DNA of 64,000 nucleotides from the NCBI GenBank assembly GCA_026018925.1, contig JAKSZU010000004.1, positions 112,620,989 to 112,684,988 on the forward strand, given 5' to 3'. This stretch comes from Tupaia tana. Taxonomy: Eukaryota; Chordata; Mammalia; Scandentia; Tupaiidae. Shown in pieces: positions 47,676 through 57,260 of this stretch; position 1 is the stretch's first letter, and every line of letters starts with the position of its first letter. The position numbers and the translations under genes are program-made. The notes below the pieces were generated by a model. That model saw only the letters and a list, made by a program, of their open reading frames with translations, did no database searches and had not been told where the DNA came from.

Positions 47676-47797
47676 CTGAACCAAGAATTATTTGGAGAGC
47701 AGAATATTAAACACAGAATTGCACACCACAATCCTATGGTAAGTCTTGATGAAATATCTAAGTGAAAAGTCATAGAAGGCAGTGGGCCTATCTTTTT

Positions 47798-48058
47798 TTT
47801 TTTTTTTGAGAGGTTTTTGCTATAGGACGCATGCGCTTGCCAGAAAGACAGAGAGAGACAGAGAGACAGAAAGCGAGAAATCACCCCCAGGGGGGATGGC
47901 CACGCCGCAATTCCTTCTTCTCCATTCTCCTCTCGGGATCTTGGGCATGCATGCACACGCACCCGGCGTGAGTTTTAAGCCACCGGGTCCGGGACGCGAA
48001 CCACGGTCGACTACGTGGGAGTCCAACGACATAGCCATTACGCTAACTGCTGGTTCCC
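47798..48058 (-). mobile_element. tRNA-derived SINE
   Basis: Reverse copy between AGTGGGCCTATCTTTT and AGTGGACCTATCTTTT, in the intron 5' of O4. Confidence 0.92.
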
Positions 48059-48074
48059 AGTGGACCTATCTTTT

Positions 48075-48201
48075 TTTTTTTTTTTACTAAAATCGTGCAC
48101 TCGCTGAGAGAGACAGAGAGAGAAAGTGAGATGGACTTGATGCCGCAACCCTCCAGCCTCCATAGGTTTTTGCCATAGGGCGGGCGCCACCACGCCCCGG
48201 G
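48075..48201 (-). mobile_element. Second retroposon at the same site, different type
   Basis: About 127 bp with a T tail, GAGAGAGACAGAGAG and a GGCGCCACCACGCCCCGG end. CTATCTTTT lies on both sides (48066-48074, 48202-48210). It shares only the tail-proximal part with the main SINE, so it is a shortened or chimeric SINE. Confidence 0.6.
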
Positions 48202-48853
48202 TCTATCTTTTCAAAGAAACAGAACAAACTCATTTGGATATGGGGAGTTGCAGGTGCTCGGTGAACTGGCCAGATAACATACATTGTTACACACAGACTC
48301 TACTCTCCACACATAACAAGCAGCATATGAGAATCATAACAATTGTCAAAGGCCCAGTTCAGTTTTGTCCCACTTTCCTTCCAGAGGTCTAGAGCCTAAA
48401 CGCTCCTGTCACTGTTGTCTTACAAAGATGAAGTGCCTTCCAGACCTTAGTCTGTCAATATTGTCACATAATAGCATTTTTGGTCTATACATATCTTTCC
48501 CTATGAAATTTTTGCCCACAAACCTAGAACAATCTTGCAGACACAAATGTTTCTCATTCAGATCTTTCCACTCAGGGGAAAACAGGTGGTCTTCCTGAGT
48601 GTAGGAAATACATGTGGTGGACTCTTGATTGCTAAACTAGAGGAAGTAATAGGAGCATTTCACTGTGTCGTTTTGGACTGAATGAATAGCATTTCCACAG
48701 AAGACTTCTTTTTGTGCCAAGTCATCCACAAGTCAGGCACATCAGAGGGGATACAGGTAGCTACACAAGAATTCTGACTGTCTTCACAATATCCTACTTC
48801 TCATGTGAGGCTAAGACATTTACTATATTAATTGGCTATATGTCTTCTCTTAC

Positions 48854-49043
48854 CTGTCAAACTCTTCCTTGTGTAGTGTCCATGTATCATTGATATTCAA
48901 GATCTTCTGCTGAATTCCTTGAAACCGCTCTGTAATCTGTTTCCAGTCCATCCTCTCCTGATCCACCTGTTTCCTCACCTTCTCAAGCAGAGTTTGAGAA
49001 TTTTCCAGCATCTTCCTCAGGCATTCTGTTTTCTGGGTGTGCT
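48854..49043 (-). CDS. Coiled-coil exon copy 1 (K1)
   Basis: 190 nt, acceptor CTCAACAG and donor GACAG/GTAAGAG, open, phase 1 to 2. It begins EHTQKTECLRKMLENSQTLL, then a QVDQERMDWKQITERFQ stretch and ILNINDTWTLHKEEFD. First K exon in transcription order; it follows the frame-shifted O3. Probable parallel coiled coil for dimerisation, as in PDE4DIP. Confidence 0.82.
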
Positions 49044-50019
49044 CTGTTGAGAAAAATGCAGGAGCATTTCTATCATGGGGTCAAAACCTTTCCAGAAGAT
49101 GAGCTGAAGCATGTTTTTTTCCTGATGAACTGAACCGAGGCAAAGAAGAAAGTGCTGGCTCCCTCTCCCCACACCTGGGGAATGCTGCATCTCTGTCTTT
49201 GCATTTCCCTTCATTCCACTGATTGAAGGTGGTCAACCATGCTTTTAGTATATTCTGGGTTCTCATGGTCACCACATTCTAAGTGGTCACACATTATTTG
49301 TTTAATAATCCACTGTTGAATTTTGCCAAAGTTAAATCCAAGATATGCTTCATGGTTTGTAGAACACAAGATCCTTAATTGCTTATGGGGATTAGGATTA
49401 CTAGTGTCAATCCTGTTTTAAGGGGAAGCCCTGGCACAGAAAATGTAGTGGTGTGTATGCTCTCACCCTGAGATAGTGCTTACAGGGACCTGCTAACTAA
49501 AGGGAGAGAGACTGGAGTTCAACACTTATGGAACATGGTAACGACATCCCCCAAGTATAGGCAAGACATTCCCCCACAACAGCCACAGATGCTTGCACAA
49601 CATTGCTTGGATATGCAAATAAGCAAGATTATTGATGAAGAGATATTTCTCAGTGAAGATGGTCTGCCAGGTTGTGACAATGTGCTAAGGAGTAGTAGAG
49701 ATCACCAGAATACCCTCAGCATCTTCTCACTTCTCAATATACACTTCTCACTGTATGTTTATTACAACACAATGCATTTGCTAGAGATTTCCAGGGGCAC
49801 AGAGGTGTGGCCAGTGACATGGAAGACAGTGAAATTACTTTACTCACTTAATATCTGTGCTTAAACTTATGTCCTAAAATTTGACTCATACCAAGAGGGC
49901 TCACTGGGCCTACCTGGATTAAGACTGCTCTCTTCCTGGACAGAAAACAGCATAAATGATAGGGAGGCTACTTGGAAGTCCAACTGGAGCCTTATTCTTT
50001 TAATCATAGGAATACTCAC

Positions 50020-50190
50020 TGGCCACATCCAGAGTTGAAACAGACTTCTGGCACATAAGACAGGGAAATCGGACTGTTAGGACGCTTCCTGGATTCTGAC
50101 CATTTGAACTTACTAGAAGTAGTGACGTTCTCTTTAGCCAGTGTGTTCTTCTGGAGTTGATTCATTTCCTTCTTTTCATACGTTTCTGTC
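50020..50190 (-). pseudogene. Olduvai long exon, unit 3 (O3), 1-nt frameshift
   Basis: 171 nt, acceptor GTGTTTAG/G and donor GGCCA/GTGAGTATT. It reads TETYEKKEMNQLQKNTLAKE through NSPISLSYVPEV, then shifts: the other units have GTCTCYTCTACTC where this one has GTCTGTTTCAACTC, one base longer. It leaves in phase 2, so joining to K1 (phase 1) gives a stop within about 20 codons. Skipping the short exon and O3 together would restore the frame (O2 leaves in phase 1). Confidence 0.78.
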
Positions 50191-50948
50191 CTAAACACAG
50201 AGGTGTATATATAGAGAGGAATTCTGAACATAAAGCAATTGCAAATCATAATATTGCATGAATACTGATGAGATGTCTAAGTGAGATGTCATAGAAATCA
50301 GAGGGACTCTCTTTTCAAGAAGCAGAACAAAACCATCCTCCCTTGGAGAAGAGTGTGGCTGCCATGAGGACGGGTACAAGAGATGCAGGTGGATGTGGAG
50401 CATCAGGGTACTGGCCAGATCACATGCACACGAGGAAGGACACTCCACTCTCTCTGTGATATAATCCAATGCATTTTTCTTTTTCTTCCTTTCTTTCGCT
50501 CTTTCTTTCTTTTGGCACTTTACATCCAGGGACCCAATAAGCAAAAGGCTCTTATCCACATTGTCTCACACCGATTATGAGCCTTAAGACCTTATTTTTC
50601 TCGATATTGTGATATAATACCATTTTTCATTTCATTTTTTGCTTTGAAAACTTTGCTAACTAACAAAGGACTTTTTTCCAGTAAGAAATGCATCTATGTT
50701 ATATCATCCCAGTCTGGGGAGAACAGATGGTCTCCCTGAATGGAGGACAGCTGTTACATCGATTCTGAATTACTTAACTTGAGAAAATTATAGAAGGTGG
50801 AAACCAATATAAACTACCTTAAACATAAAAAAACTCCTAACAAGGAATGTTATTTGTTGGAGAATAAATTAAATAGCATAATCAGCAATTTCACTTTTGA
50901 GTCTGAGCAATATCATCACAACTGTGACAACCTGTGTTTATGTTTTAC

Positions 50949-50997
50949 CTGGAGGTCATTGGCTCCTTTTCATCCTTCTTAGGTTCATGTAGATTTT
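50949..50997 (-). CDS. Olduvai short exon, unit 3 (S3)
   Basis: 49 nt, acceptor ATTTGCAG/A and donor CTCCAG/GTAAAAC, phase 1 to 2, coding NLHEPKKDEKEPMTSR. It parallels KSEKDQAGLEPLALR of PDE4DIP and the 52-nt acidic short exons of NBPF. Confidence 0.75.
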
Positions 50998-51056
50998 CTG
51001 CAAATAAATTTCGATAACGGTAGTTATATTACATGGTTCCTCCATGTCATATATGC

Positions 51057-51057
<1 letters not shown>

Positions 51058-51095
<38 letters not shown>

Positions 51096-51150
51096 TATAT
51101 ATACATATATGTACATATATATGTATACACACACACACACACACACATAC
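51058..51150. repeat. (TA)n and (CA)n microsatellite
   Basis: Alternating TA tract followed by mixed ACAC and ATAT, then CA repeat. It sits just upstream of S3 in the intron. Reading-frame peptides here are artefacts. Confidence 0.95.
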
Positions 51151-51239
51151 ATACACAGGTGTATATATAGGCACAGGGATTAAAAAAAATCTCTTAGAAA
51201 TAAAAATCTCCAGATGTTGTGAGAAGTACACAGCATAGT

Positions 51240-51827
51240 GCCTCACTTTCTCTCTTACAAAAAGTGAGCCATTAAGAACATGGATCCACACCTGCCAGAT
51301 TGTCATCACAATGCCCTGTGCCACATGTTGATAGTTGATCATATGTTTTCACCAGAGTTTGTAGAGAACATGATTAGCTGCTTTCAAATTGTTGTTGCTA
51401 CGTGATTCACCATTTTTCTAGATATCTTGTTTGTTTTGGTGTGGATGAGGTTATATTCTGATGCTAGAGTGATGGGTGAAATCTATACAGTATTGGAAAG
51501 AACTTTTGGTGTCACGTAGGGCAAGATTCTGGGCTACCGATAGTACTGGAGGGTGTGAGGGCCATGCCTTGGTCTCAAGGAAAACTCTAGACATGGCTTT
51601 GATAGAGTGTTTTCTTGTAGCGCTCACAGGACTGCTTAGTGAGCAGATGTTAATTTAGAACAGAGAAGGTGGCATGATGTTGACTGACTGAGAGAACAGC
51701 ATGTCCAGAGATATAGTCAAGACTATCTACCTACTCAGTCACTGATGCTGAAGGGACACTATTCAGAACAATAGTTACCAGGAACATTTCAGGAAAGATC
51801 ACAAGTTCAATCCTTTTTTTTCTTCTT
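51240..51827. other. Intron of the array, duplicated unit DNA
   Basis: No exon. About 51430-51640 is homologous to 53740-53950 (shared GGATGAGRTTATA and GAATCTATACA-like words), showing that unit duplication copied intronic DNA as well. Confidence 0.6.
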
Positions 51828-52081
51828 CTGTTTTTTTTTTTTTTCCTCTCCCCTCCCCCATGGGAATGTACTTATGCCAGAGAGACACAGAGAGCAGAAA
51901 AGATAGAAAATCACCCCCCAAGGTGGTGGCCACACCACAATACCATCTTCTCCATTCTCTTGGGATTTTGGTATGCATGCATATGCACCTGGCATGATTT
52001 TCAAGGCACCAGATCTGGAACTTGAGCTGTGGATGGCCATGTGGAATCCAGTGCCTTAACCACCTCACCACCTGCTGGCCC
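51828..52081 (-). mobile_element. Old SINE subfamily
   Basis: Reverse copy, complement head GGGCCAGCAGGTGGTGAGG. Diverged from the young copies by many changes. Confidence 0.8.
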
Positions 52082-52412
52082 TGACAAGATCTATCTTAAA
52101 GGAATGACCTCATGCTGCTCCCTGCTGTTCACCTGCATTGGTGATGGCTGCAAGTGTAGGATGACCTAATTGAGCTCTCCATTCTGTTAACCTTTCTCTT
52201 GGGGCTCAGGGTGACAGAGGTGTCATCTAGGAAAATTAAGAGTGACAAACTACTCATATAAACAGATGTACATAAAACTCAGTGCGAGGGACTAATTTTC
52301 ACCAAGATGGCAGAGACATCTTTCACCTCTGACTGAGGAACTGAGCACAATGTAGATGGAGGCTACAGGGGAGATCATGTGGATTATTCTACTTCATAAT
52401 GGGAGGACTCAC

Positions 52413-52585
52413 TGGTGTCATCCCGAGTGAAACCAACTTCACATTCATCAGACCAGAAGGCAAGATGTCTAGTAGGGTGACTGGAATCAGCCAAGCCATG
52501 GGGACTAGCAAGAATCCAGTTATGACGGTCCAGTGTGTGACTTTGGACTTGATTCTGCCCCTCCTCCTGCAGCTCCCTGCTGAGC
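52413..52585 (-). CDS. Olduvai long exon, unit 2 (O2), canonical 173 nt
   Basis: Exactly 173 nt, the usual NBPF long-exon length. Acceptor CTTTGCCAG/G, donor CACCA/GTGAGTCC, phase 2 to 1, open. The text LSRELQEEGQNQVQSHTLDR is close to LSRELQEKEKV in PDE4DIP and to [20 protein letters not shown] in NBPF. It continues with a GLADSS segment and FWSDECEVGF, as FLSDELEACSD in PDE4DIP. Best-preserved Olduvai copy; together with S2 it forms a full two-exon domain. Confidence 0.9.
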
Positions 52586-53344
52586 CTGGCAAAGTAGAAG
52601 AGGCAGAATATTAAACCATGAAGTGAACACCACAGCCTCCACAAATGGACTTGATGTAAGATAAGGGGGAGATCACAGAAGGAAACCCCTTGACAGAGCA
52701 AGAAGTGATCAAACCATTTATCCCTGGGGCTGAGAAAGGCTTTCATGGGGTGGAAGTGAACAAAGCACATGCTCAGTACACTGGCCACAGGACATAGTAT
52801 AAGTATGGAGATTCACCTCTCCCTTTACAGTACAGCAATGGCACACAGTGCACATGGAAAACCCAAGCACTTGCTGTAATTCCAGCACAATTTTGTCCCA
52901 CTTGAGTTGCAGAGGTCCAGTGAATAAAGGCTCCTGAGGCTGAGCTGTCTCACAGAGCTTCTGTGCCTTCTGACAATATTGTTTATTCTGACAATATTGT
53001 ATATAGGATAATTTTTTGATGGGGTACTTACTTTTTTTGTTATAAGTCCCTGCCAACAAACCAAGGACAACCTTACAGAAATGGATGCATCTCATCCAGG
53101 CCAGTCCACGCTGGATGGAGCAGATGTCCTCCCTGAATGCAGGAAATCCCTGAGATTGGCTTTTTGTTACTAAACTTAGGAAATTAACAAAAGTGGAAAC
53201 CAATGTAAGAATTGCCAGGAAAACAGACTACATTCTTGGCTGCAGAGTGAATAGAATAGAGATACTCAGTACTTTCTTCTTAGTTCAGGTCCTGAGATGT
53301 CTAGATGTCACCATTGAATTCACATCCATGATTATCACACTTAC

Positions 53345-53393
53345 TTGAGAACTATTGGCTCTTCTTTTTCATCCTTCTGATCAATTTTCATTT
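53345..53393 (-). CDS. Olduvai short exon, unit 2 (S2)
   Basis: 49 nt, acceptor TTTTCAG/A and donor CTCAA/GTAAGTG, phase 1 to 2, coding MKIDQKDEKEEPIVLK. Joins in frame to O2 (LSREL). Three nt shorter than S1. Confidence 0.8.
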
Positions 53394-54145
53394 CTGAAAA
53401 TAAATTCAGGAAGGATCTGTCACAATTAAACATTTCCTCATGTCATACTGATGTTCAAGAGACACTTAAACCCAGGAAAGTAAGTATTCCTGCTGCAAAA
53501 CAGCATATTCTGGTAAAATTATTCCAGAAGGTCTCAGGTTGTCTTCTGAGATGTGGCCTGGCTTCCTTTCCTAAATCAGTGAGCAGACTACCCCTCACTT
53601 GGTGGATCAAAATGACGGTGTCCTCTTCCCTAAGTCCAAGAAGAGTTTAATGTATCTTTTTAGTGAAGCATGAGGAGCTTGCTTACCAGCCTTCTAGATA
53701 TCATACTTCAGCATTCAGCTCTTACTACCTAAGCTATTCTGGCGTTGGGGGTTTGGATGAGATTATACACTGAGGCTAGCTTGATGGATAGAATCTATAC
53801 ACTGTCAGAAAACAATCTTTGATGCTCCCTGGAAAAAAGGACTCTTGTCATTCCAGGTTATGGAGGGTGCCAGGGCCCACAGTGTGCCTTCAGGGACTAT
53901 TCCAGATGTATGCCAGCACTGTCCCTGTTCAGCTCTCATAGGATTTGTTGTTGTAAGGGCAAGTCATGTAAAGGAGAGAGCTACATCAGCTTGGAGTTCA
54001 GGAACCACAGCAAAACATGTCTGAAGATATAGGCAAATGCACCACTTCTGTGGGCAATCACTGATGTTCAAAGGACATTGCTCAAAAATAAGAATTAGCA
54101 AGAGCATTAGTATGAGAGGTATCATCATAAAAGAATAATCTCTGG

Positions 54146-54235
54146 GACAGCAGGTGGTGTGGTTGTTAGGACAGCTGGAGTCTTCATGGGCTACTCTGTG
54201 GTCTGAATCCCAATCCAGTGACTTGAAAAGGAACA
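54146..54235 (+). mobile_element. Old SINE head fragment
   Basis: GGGACAGCAGGTGGTGTGG through a GTCTGAATCCC B-box remnant to CAGTGACTTGAAAA. Tail missing; the next SINE follows directly. Confidence 0.6.
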
Positions 54236-54237
54236 AG

Positions 54238-54490
54238 GCCAGCAGGTGGCATGATGGTTAAGGTGCTGGACTCTCACATGCCTGACCACAGTTCAAGTCC
54301 ATGAACCAGCAGCTTGAAAATCATATTGGGTGCATGTGTATGTGTGCCCAAAATCCCAAGAGGAAAATGGAAGAGGAGGAATTGTAGAATGGTCATTACC
54401 TTTTCCTGACCCCCATGGGTGATTTCTCACTTTTCTTCTCTCTCTCTCTCTTCCTTTCCCTCTCCAGTGAGCTCACATACTCTATGGCAA
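54238..54490 (+). mobile_element. SINE, older subfamily
   Basis: Forward, GGCCAGCAGGTGGCATGATGG through CAGTTCAAGTCC to CTCTATGGCAAAAGTAAG. The body block (GAGGAAAATGGAAGAGGAGG) is present but diverged. Confidence 0.8.
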
Positions 54491-54499
54491 AAGTAAGCA

Positions 54500-54760
54500 A
54501 GCCAGCAAGAAAAAGAAGAAAGAAAGAGAGAGTGAAGGAAGAGAGAGAGAGAAAGAGAGAGAGAGAAGAAGAAAGAAAGAAATAGAAAAACATACAAGGC
54601 ACATATATTTGCGTATCCCACACCCTTAGAGGAGGACGGAGTGGAAGGGATTGTGGCATGACCATACTCCATGGGAACAGGGTGATTTTTCACTTTGCCC
54701 GTCTCTCTCTCTTCAGCAAGTGCACATGCCCTATACCAATAAATAAATAAGCCTACGGAG
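54500..54760 (+). mobile_element. GA-rich tract and partial SINE
   Basis: An A/G-rich run (54500-54590), then a SINE body without a head, GAGGAGGACGGAGTGGAAGG to CCCTATACCAATAAATAAATAA. Two SINEs are nested or tandem here. Confidence 0.65.
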
Positions 54761-54935
54761 ACATCTGCTGTGAACATGCATCAGTGGTGGCTGCAAATTT
54801 TGGAGAATCTCGTCTACCTCCCCACTCTGCTGGCCTTGAGTTCACCACCCTGAACTTGCCATAGAAACACAAGTGTGTGGAGAATACCTGGGAAAACAAT
54901 TGGTGCTTTATTCTCTTTGTAACTGGGCTCCTCCC

Positions 54936-55107
54936 TGGCTACACATGGAGCAGAGGAGACATCCTGCTCATCTGACAAGAAGGTGGTGCTGCAGGGAGGC
55001 TGCTGGGATTCAGACGGGTCATGGAGCCTGGAGGAAGTCTCATGGCCTTCATCAGATGAGTCCTGCAAGGCTTCATTCACATTCTTCTGTACGCCACTGC
55101 TCAGAGC
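54936..55107 (-). pseudogene. Olduvai long exon, unit 1 (O1), splice sites lost
   Basis: 172 nt by homology. The acceptor AG of the other units is replaced (GTCCCATC), and using the homologous start would meet a TGA at codon 2. A downstream AG at 55097 gives an in-frame start. The donor is GGCCA/GGGAGG instead of GTGAGT. The inner frame is well preserved: NEALQDSSDEGHETSSRL, FLSDEQDVSSAPC, close to the LQDSLDR and FLSDELEACS signatures. It could be rescued by the cryptic acceptor and a later donor (TTTTCCCAG/GTATTC at about 54890). Uncertain. Confidence 0.72.
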
Positions 55108-55855
55108 GATGGGACAAAGAATATAGTTAGGGCAAGAGGGCTGGGAGACCACGGTTCTCCATGGTCCTGATTGAAGTCATAGGGAATAGATGCAGAAGGG
55201 AAAGAACAGCATATGCAAAGAGTAGGAAAACAAATTCCCCTGATGAGGAGAGTGTGGTGGCCTGAGTGCAGGAGGGAGAGTAAAGGAGATGCTCAGTGGG
55301 CTCTGGTTAGATCCGAGCTGTGAAGGACGGAGACTCAACTGTGCCCATGTGGTACGGTCTCCTAATGCAGTGCCCACAGAGGCCCAGCAGTGGCACGACC
55401 TTGTGAGTAGACTGCACTGCATGTTACATGCAGCAGACAAGAAAGTACAGGCTCCCGAGGGAGGAGTTCTCGGAGGTCTGGGCCTTCTAGGCCTCTTCCC
55501 ACCAGTACTGTGACATGGCCTGTTTGCCTGGTCACATTTCTTGTCATGCTTTCCCTGCCAAAAATAAACTCTGGCAAAAAGTAAGTTTGACCAGAACAGA
55601 GAGAACAGGGAGATTCTGTGGTATGAAAATATTCATCCAACCTCTTCATGTCCCTTTCAGAAAACTGACAATTTCTACAAAAACCCTAGATGGTCTGGCT
55701 AGTTCCACATTACTTGAATGAATGGAATTGTTCCTGCATTTCTGTTTCCCATTTTATGTAAAATCTAGGGCTACTTTAGACCTCTTGGTCTGTTCATACA
55801 GGTTCTTCCCCATATGGTGACCCTCCTCTCCTAGGTCCTGCCTGTCCATTGGTAC

Positions 55856-55907
55856 CTGGGGGCTGGTGGTTCTTCTTCAGTTTGATCCTTCTCACTTCCC
55901 TGGACTT
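55856..55907 (-). CDS. Olduvai short exon, unit 1 (S1), 52 nt
   Basis: 52 nt exactly, the canonical NBPF short-exon size. Acceptor TTTGTATGCAG/A, donor CCCCAG/GTACC, phase 1 to 2. It codes VQGSEKDQTEEEPPAP; SEKDQ is identical to KSEKDQ at this place in PDE4DIP. Frame is continuous from the upstream exon (KLSP-E-VQGSEKDQ). Confidence 0.85.
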
Positions 55908-56609
55908 CTGCATACAAATTCAGAAATGCCGAGTCAGACCTCAGGTAGCTCCATATGACCCATTACAAACACAGTGGGCTACTAATTGTAAGAAATCAGG
56001 TTTGGCTGTTGTAGGAGAAATTCTCTCTAAGAGCAAGTTCCTATAAACAGCAACATTCCCACCAATGGCTGCTCCCATAACAAGTACCTCAAGAGACCCC
56101 AAAGAGGGAGTGTCTCTGTTTTCCTTGAAGTGCATTTTTGACATTTCATTCCCACATGTGATGACTGCAGCCACCATATGGTATGTCTTTGACAGATGAG
56201 GAGACAGAAATTCAGGAAGGTAAATTACTCGCCCACAGTTAATAAAGACAGCAGTCAGTCTAGAGCCTGGAAAGTTTTATTCTTAGTCCAGGACCATTTT
56301 GTTTTAACAGCCTCTGCCACATGCTGCTTCTCTTCTCCAACAGTGGATGGATGCTTTCTCACCAAAGGCTGTATTCTATCAGGGAGGAACAGCATGGCTG
56401 GAGTGCTGTGACCTCCACCCTGTGCTTTCCTCTTCCACGTTTCCACCTGGCCTATCCTGATCCTGTCAAGGCACTAAATGGAACGTGGAATGTGGAAGCA
56501 GATCAGTTAGGTTTACTTTTTTTTTTTTTAAGTCACTTTATGAGTGAGTGTCTCGTGAGGGAGGGCCCTAGGAGTGCTTCAGTGGAATCAGGACTTGTGG
56601 CCACCTTAC

Positions 56610-56815
56610 CTGGGCTGAGCTTGCAGGCAAGGCACTCTGCCAGCCTGTGCCCCTCAGCCAGTTGCTCTTGGAAGTCCTGCCTCTGGTGGTTGTTATTGTT
56701 GAGGAGGTCCCTGAGATGTTGAAGGAGTAGTAAAGAGATACATCTCCCTTCCTGTAATTGTTCCCTTAACAGGGTCAGCTCTTCATCTTGAGATTGAATT
56801 ACAATATTGCATTCT
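56610..56815 (-). CDS. NBPF/PDE4DIP coiled-coil exon (E2)
   Basis: 206 nt, acceptor CCAACCTTAG/A and donor AGCCCAG/GTAAGG, phase 2 to 1, fully open. The translation has VIQSQDEELTLLREQLQEGR and then DFQEQLAEGHRLAECLACKL. NBPF proteins have VHSQERELTQLREKLREGR and DLQEQLAEGCRLAQ at the same spacing, and PDE4DIP has FREQLAQGSQLTERLTSKL. This is the exon that precedes the first Olduvai domain in both families, so it anchors the identification. The LNNNNH segment is a local novelty. Confidence 0.92.
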
Positions 56816-56854
56816 CTAAGGTTGGATAGAGAGAAGATTTAAGAATGGAAAGAC

Positions 56855-57235
56855 TTAATGATTACTGAAACAAACCAGACTATCAAAGACAGGCATTGTA
56901 TGTCCCTGTTTAATATATACTGAATGTCTGTACTTTATAGCAGAAACTGAAAGATTGGAAGGTATAATGGCAGAGGGCAACTGTAGACACTAGAGATAGT
57001 ATAGCAGGGTGTGGATAATGGGAGTGGTGGAGTAGTAGTGGGTGGGAGTGAGGGAATCAGGGAAAAAACAAACAAAACACTTAACAGATTTAAGTGAAAA
57101 GTTATCTGTTGATGATAATGTATATGGTTATGTCTTTGACTTGACTAGTATGCACACTATTGATGCTGGGAAAAACCATTTTGTACAATGTAAAGATGTA
57201 CAGTAATTAAATGGAATTTTTGCTTTAAAGTTCAA
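56855..57235 (+). mobile_element. Old L1 3' UTR
   Basis: Forward, ATATACTGAATGTCTGTACTT through GAAACTGAAAGATTGGAAGG to AATTAAATGGAATTTTTGC. It parallels the 3' UTR of the 9.9-15.7 kb L1 but is older. Lies in the E1-E2 intron. Confidence 0.75.
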
Positions 57236-57260
57236 AGAGTTGAACAACAGATTGAGATTT

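Noticed and set aside
47396-47962. Apparent membrane protein with a hydrophobic stretch (HLDISSRLTIGLWCAILCLI) before an Olduvai-like tail; similar in other units
   Set aside because: The hydrophobic part is intron and polypyrimidine tract read through the acceptor AG. The real exon starts at 47675.
50956-51342. Tyr/Ile/Cys-rich frame with repeated YIYI
   Set aside because: Comes from the TA/CA microsatellite in the intron next to S3.
38954-55907. Regularly spaced repeats considered as CRISPR-like or satellite array
   Set aside because: Units are about 2.4 kb, contain splice sites and open exons, and diverge; the genome is mammalian.
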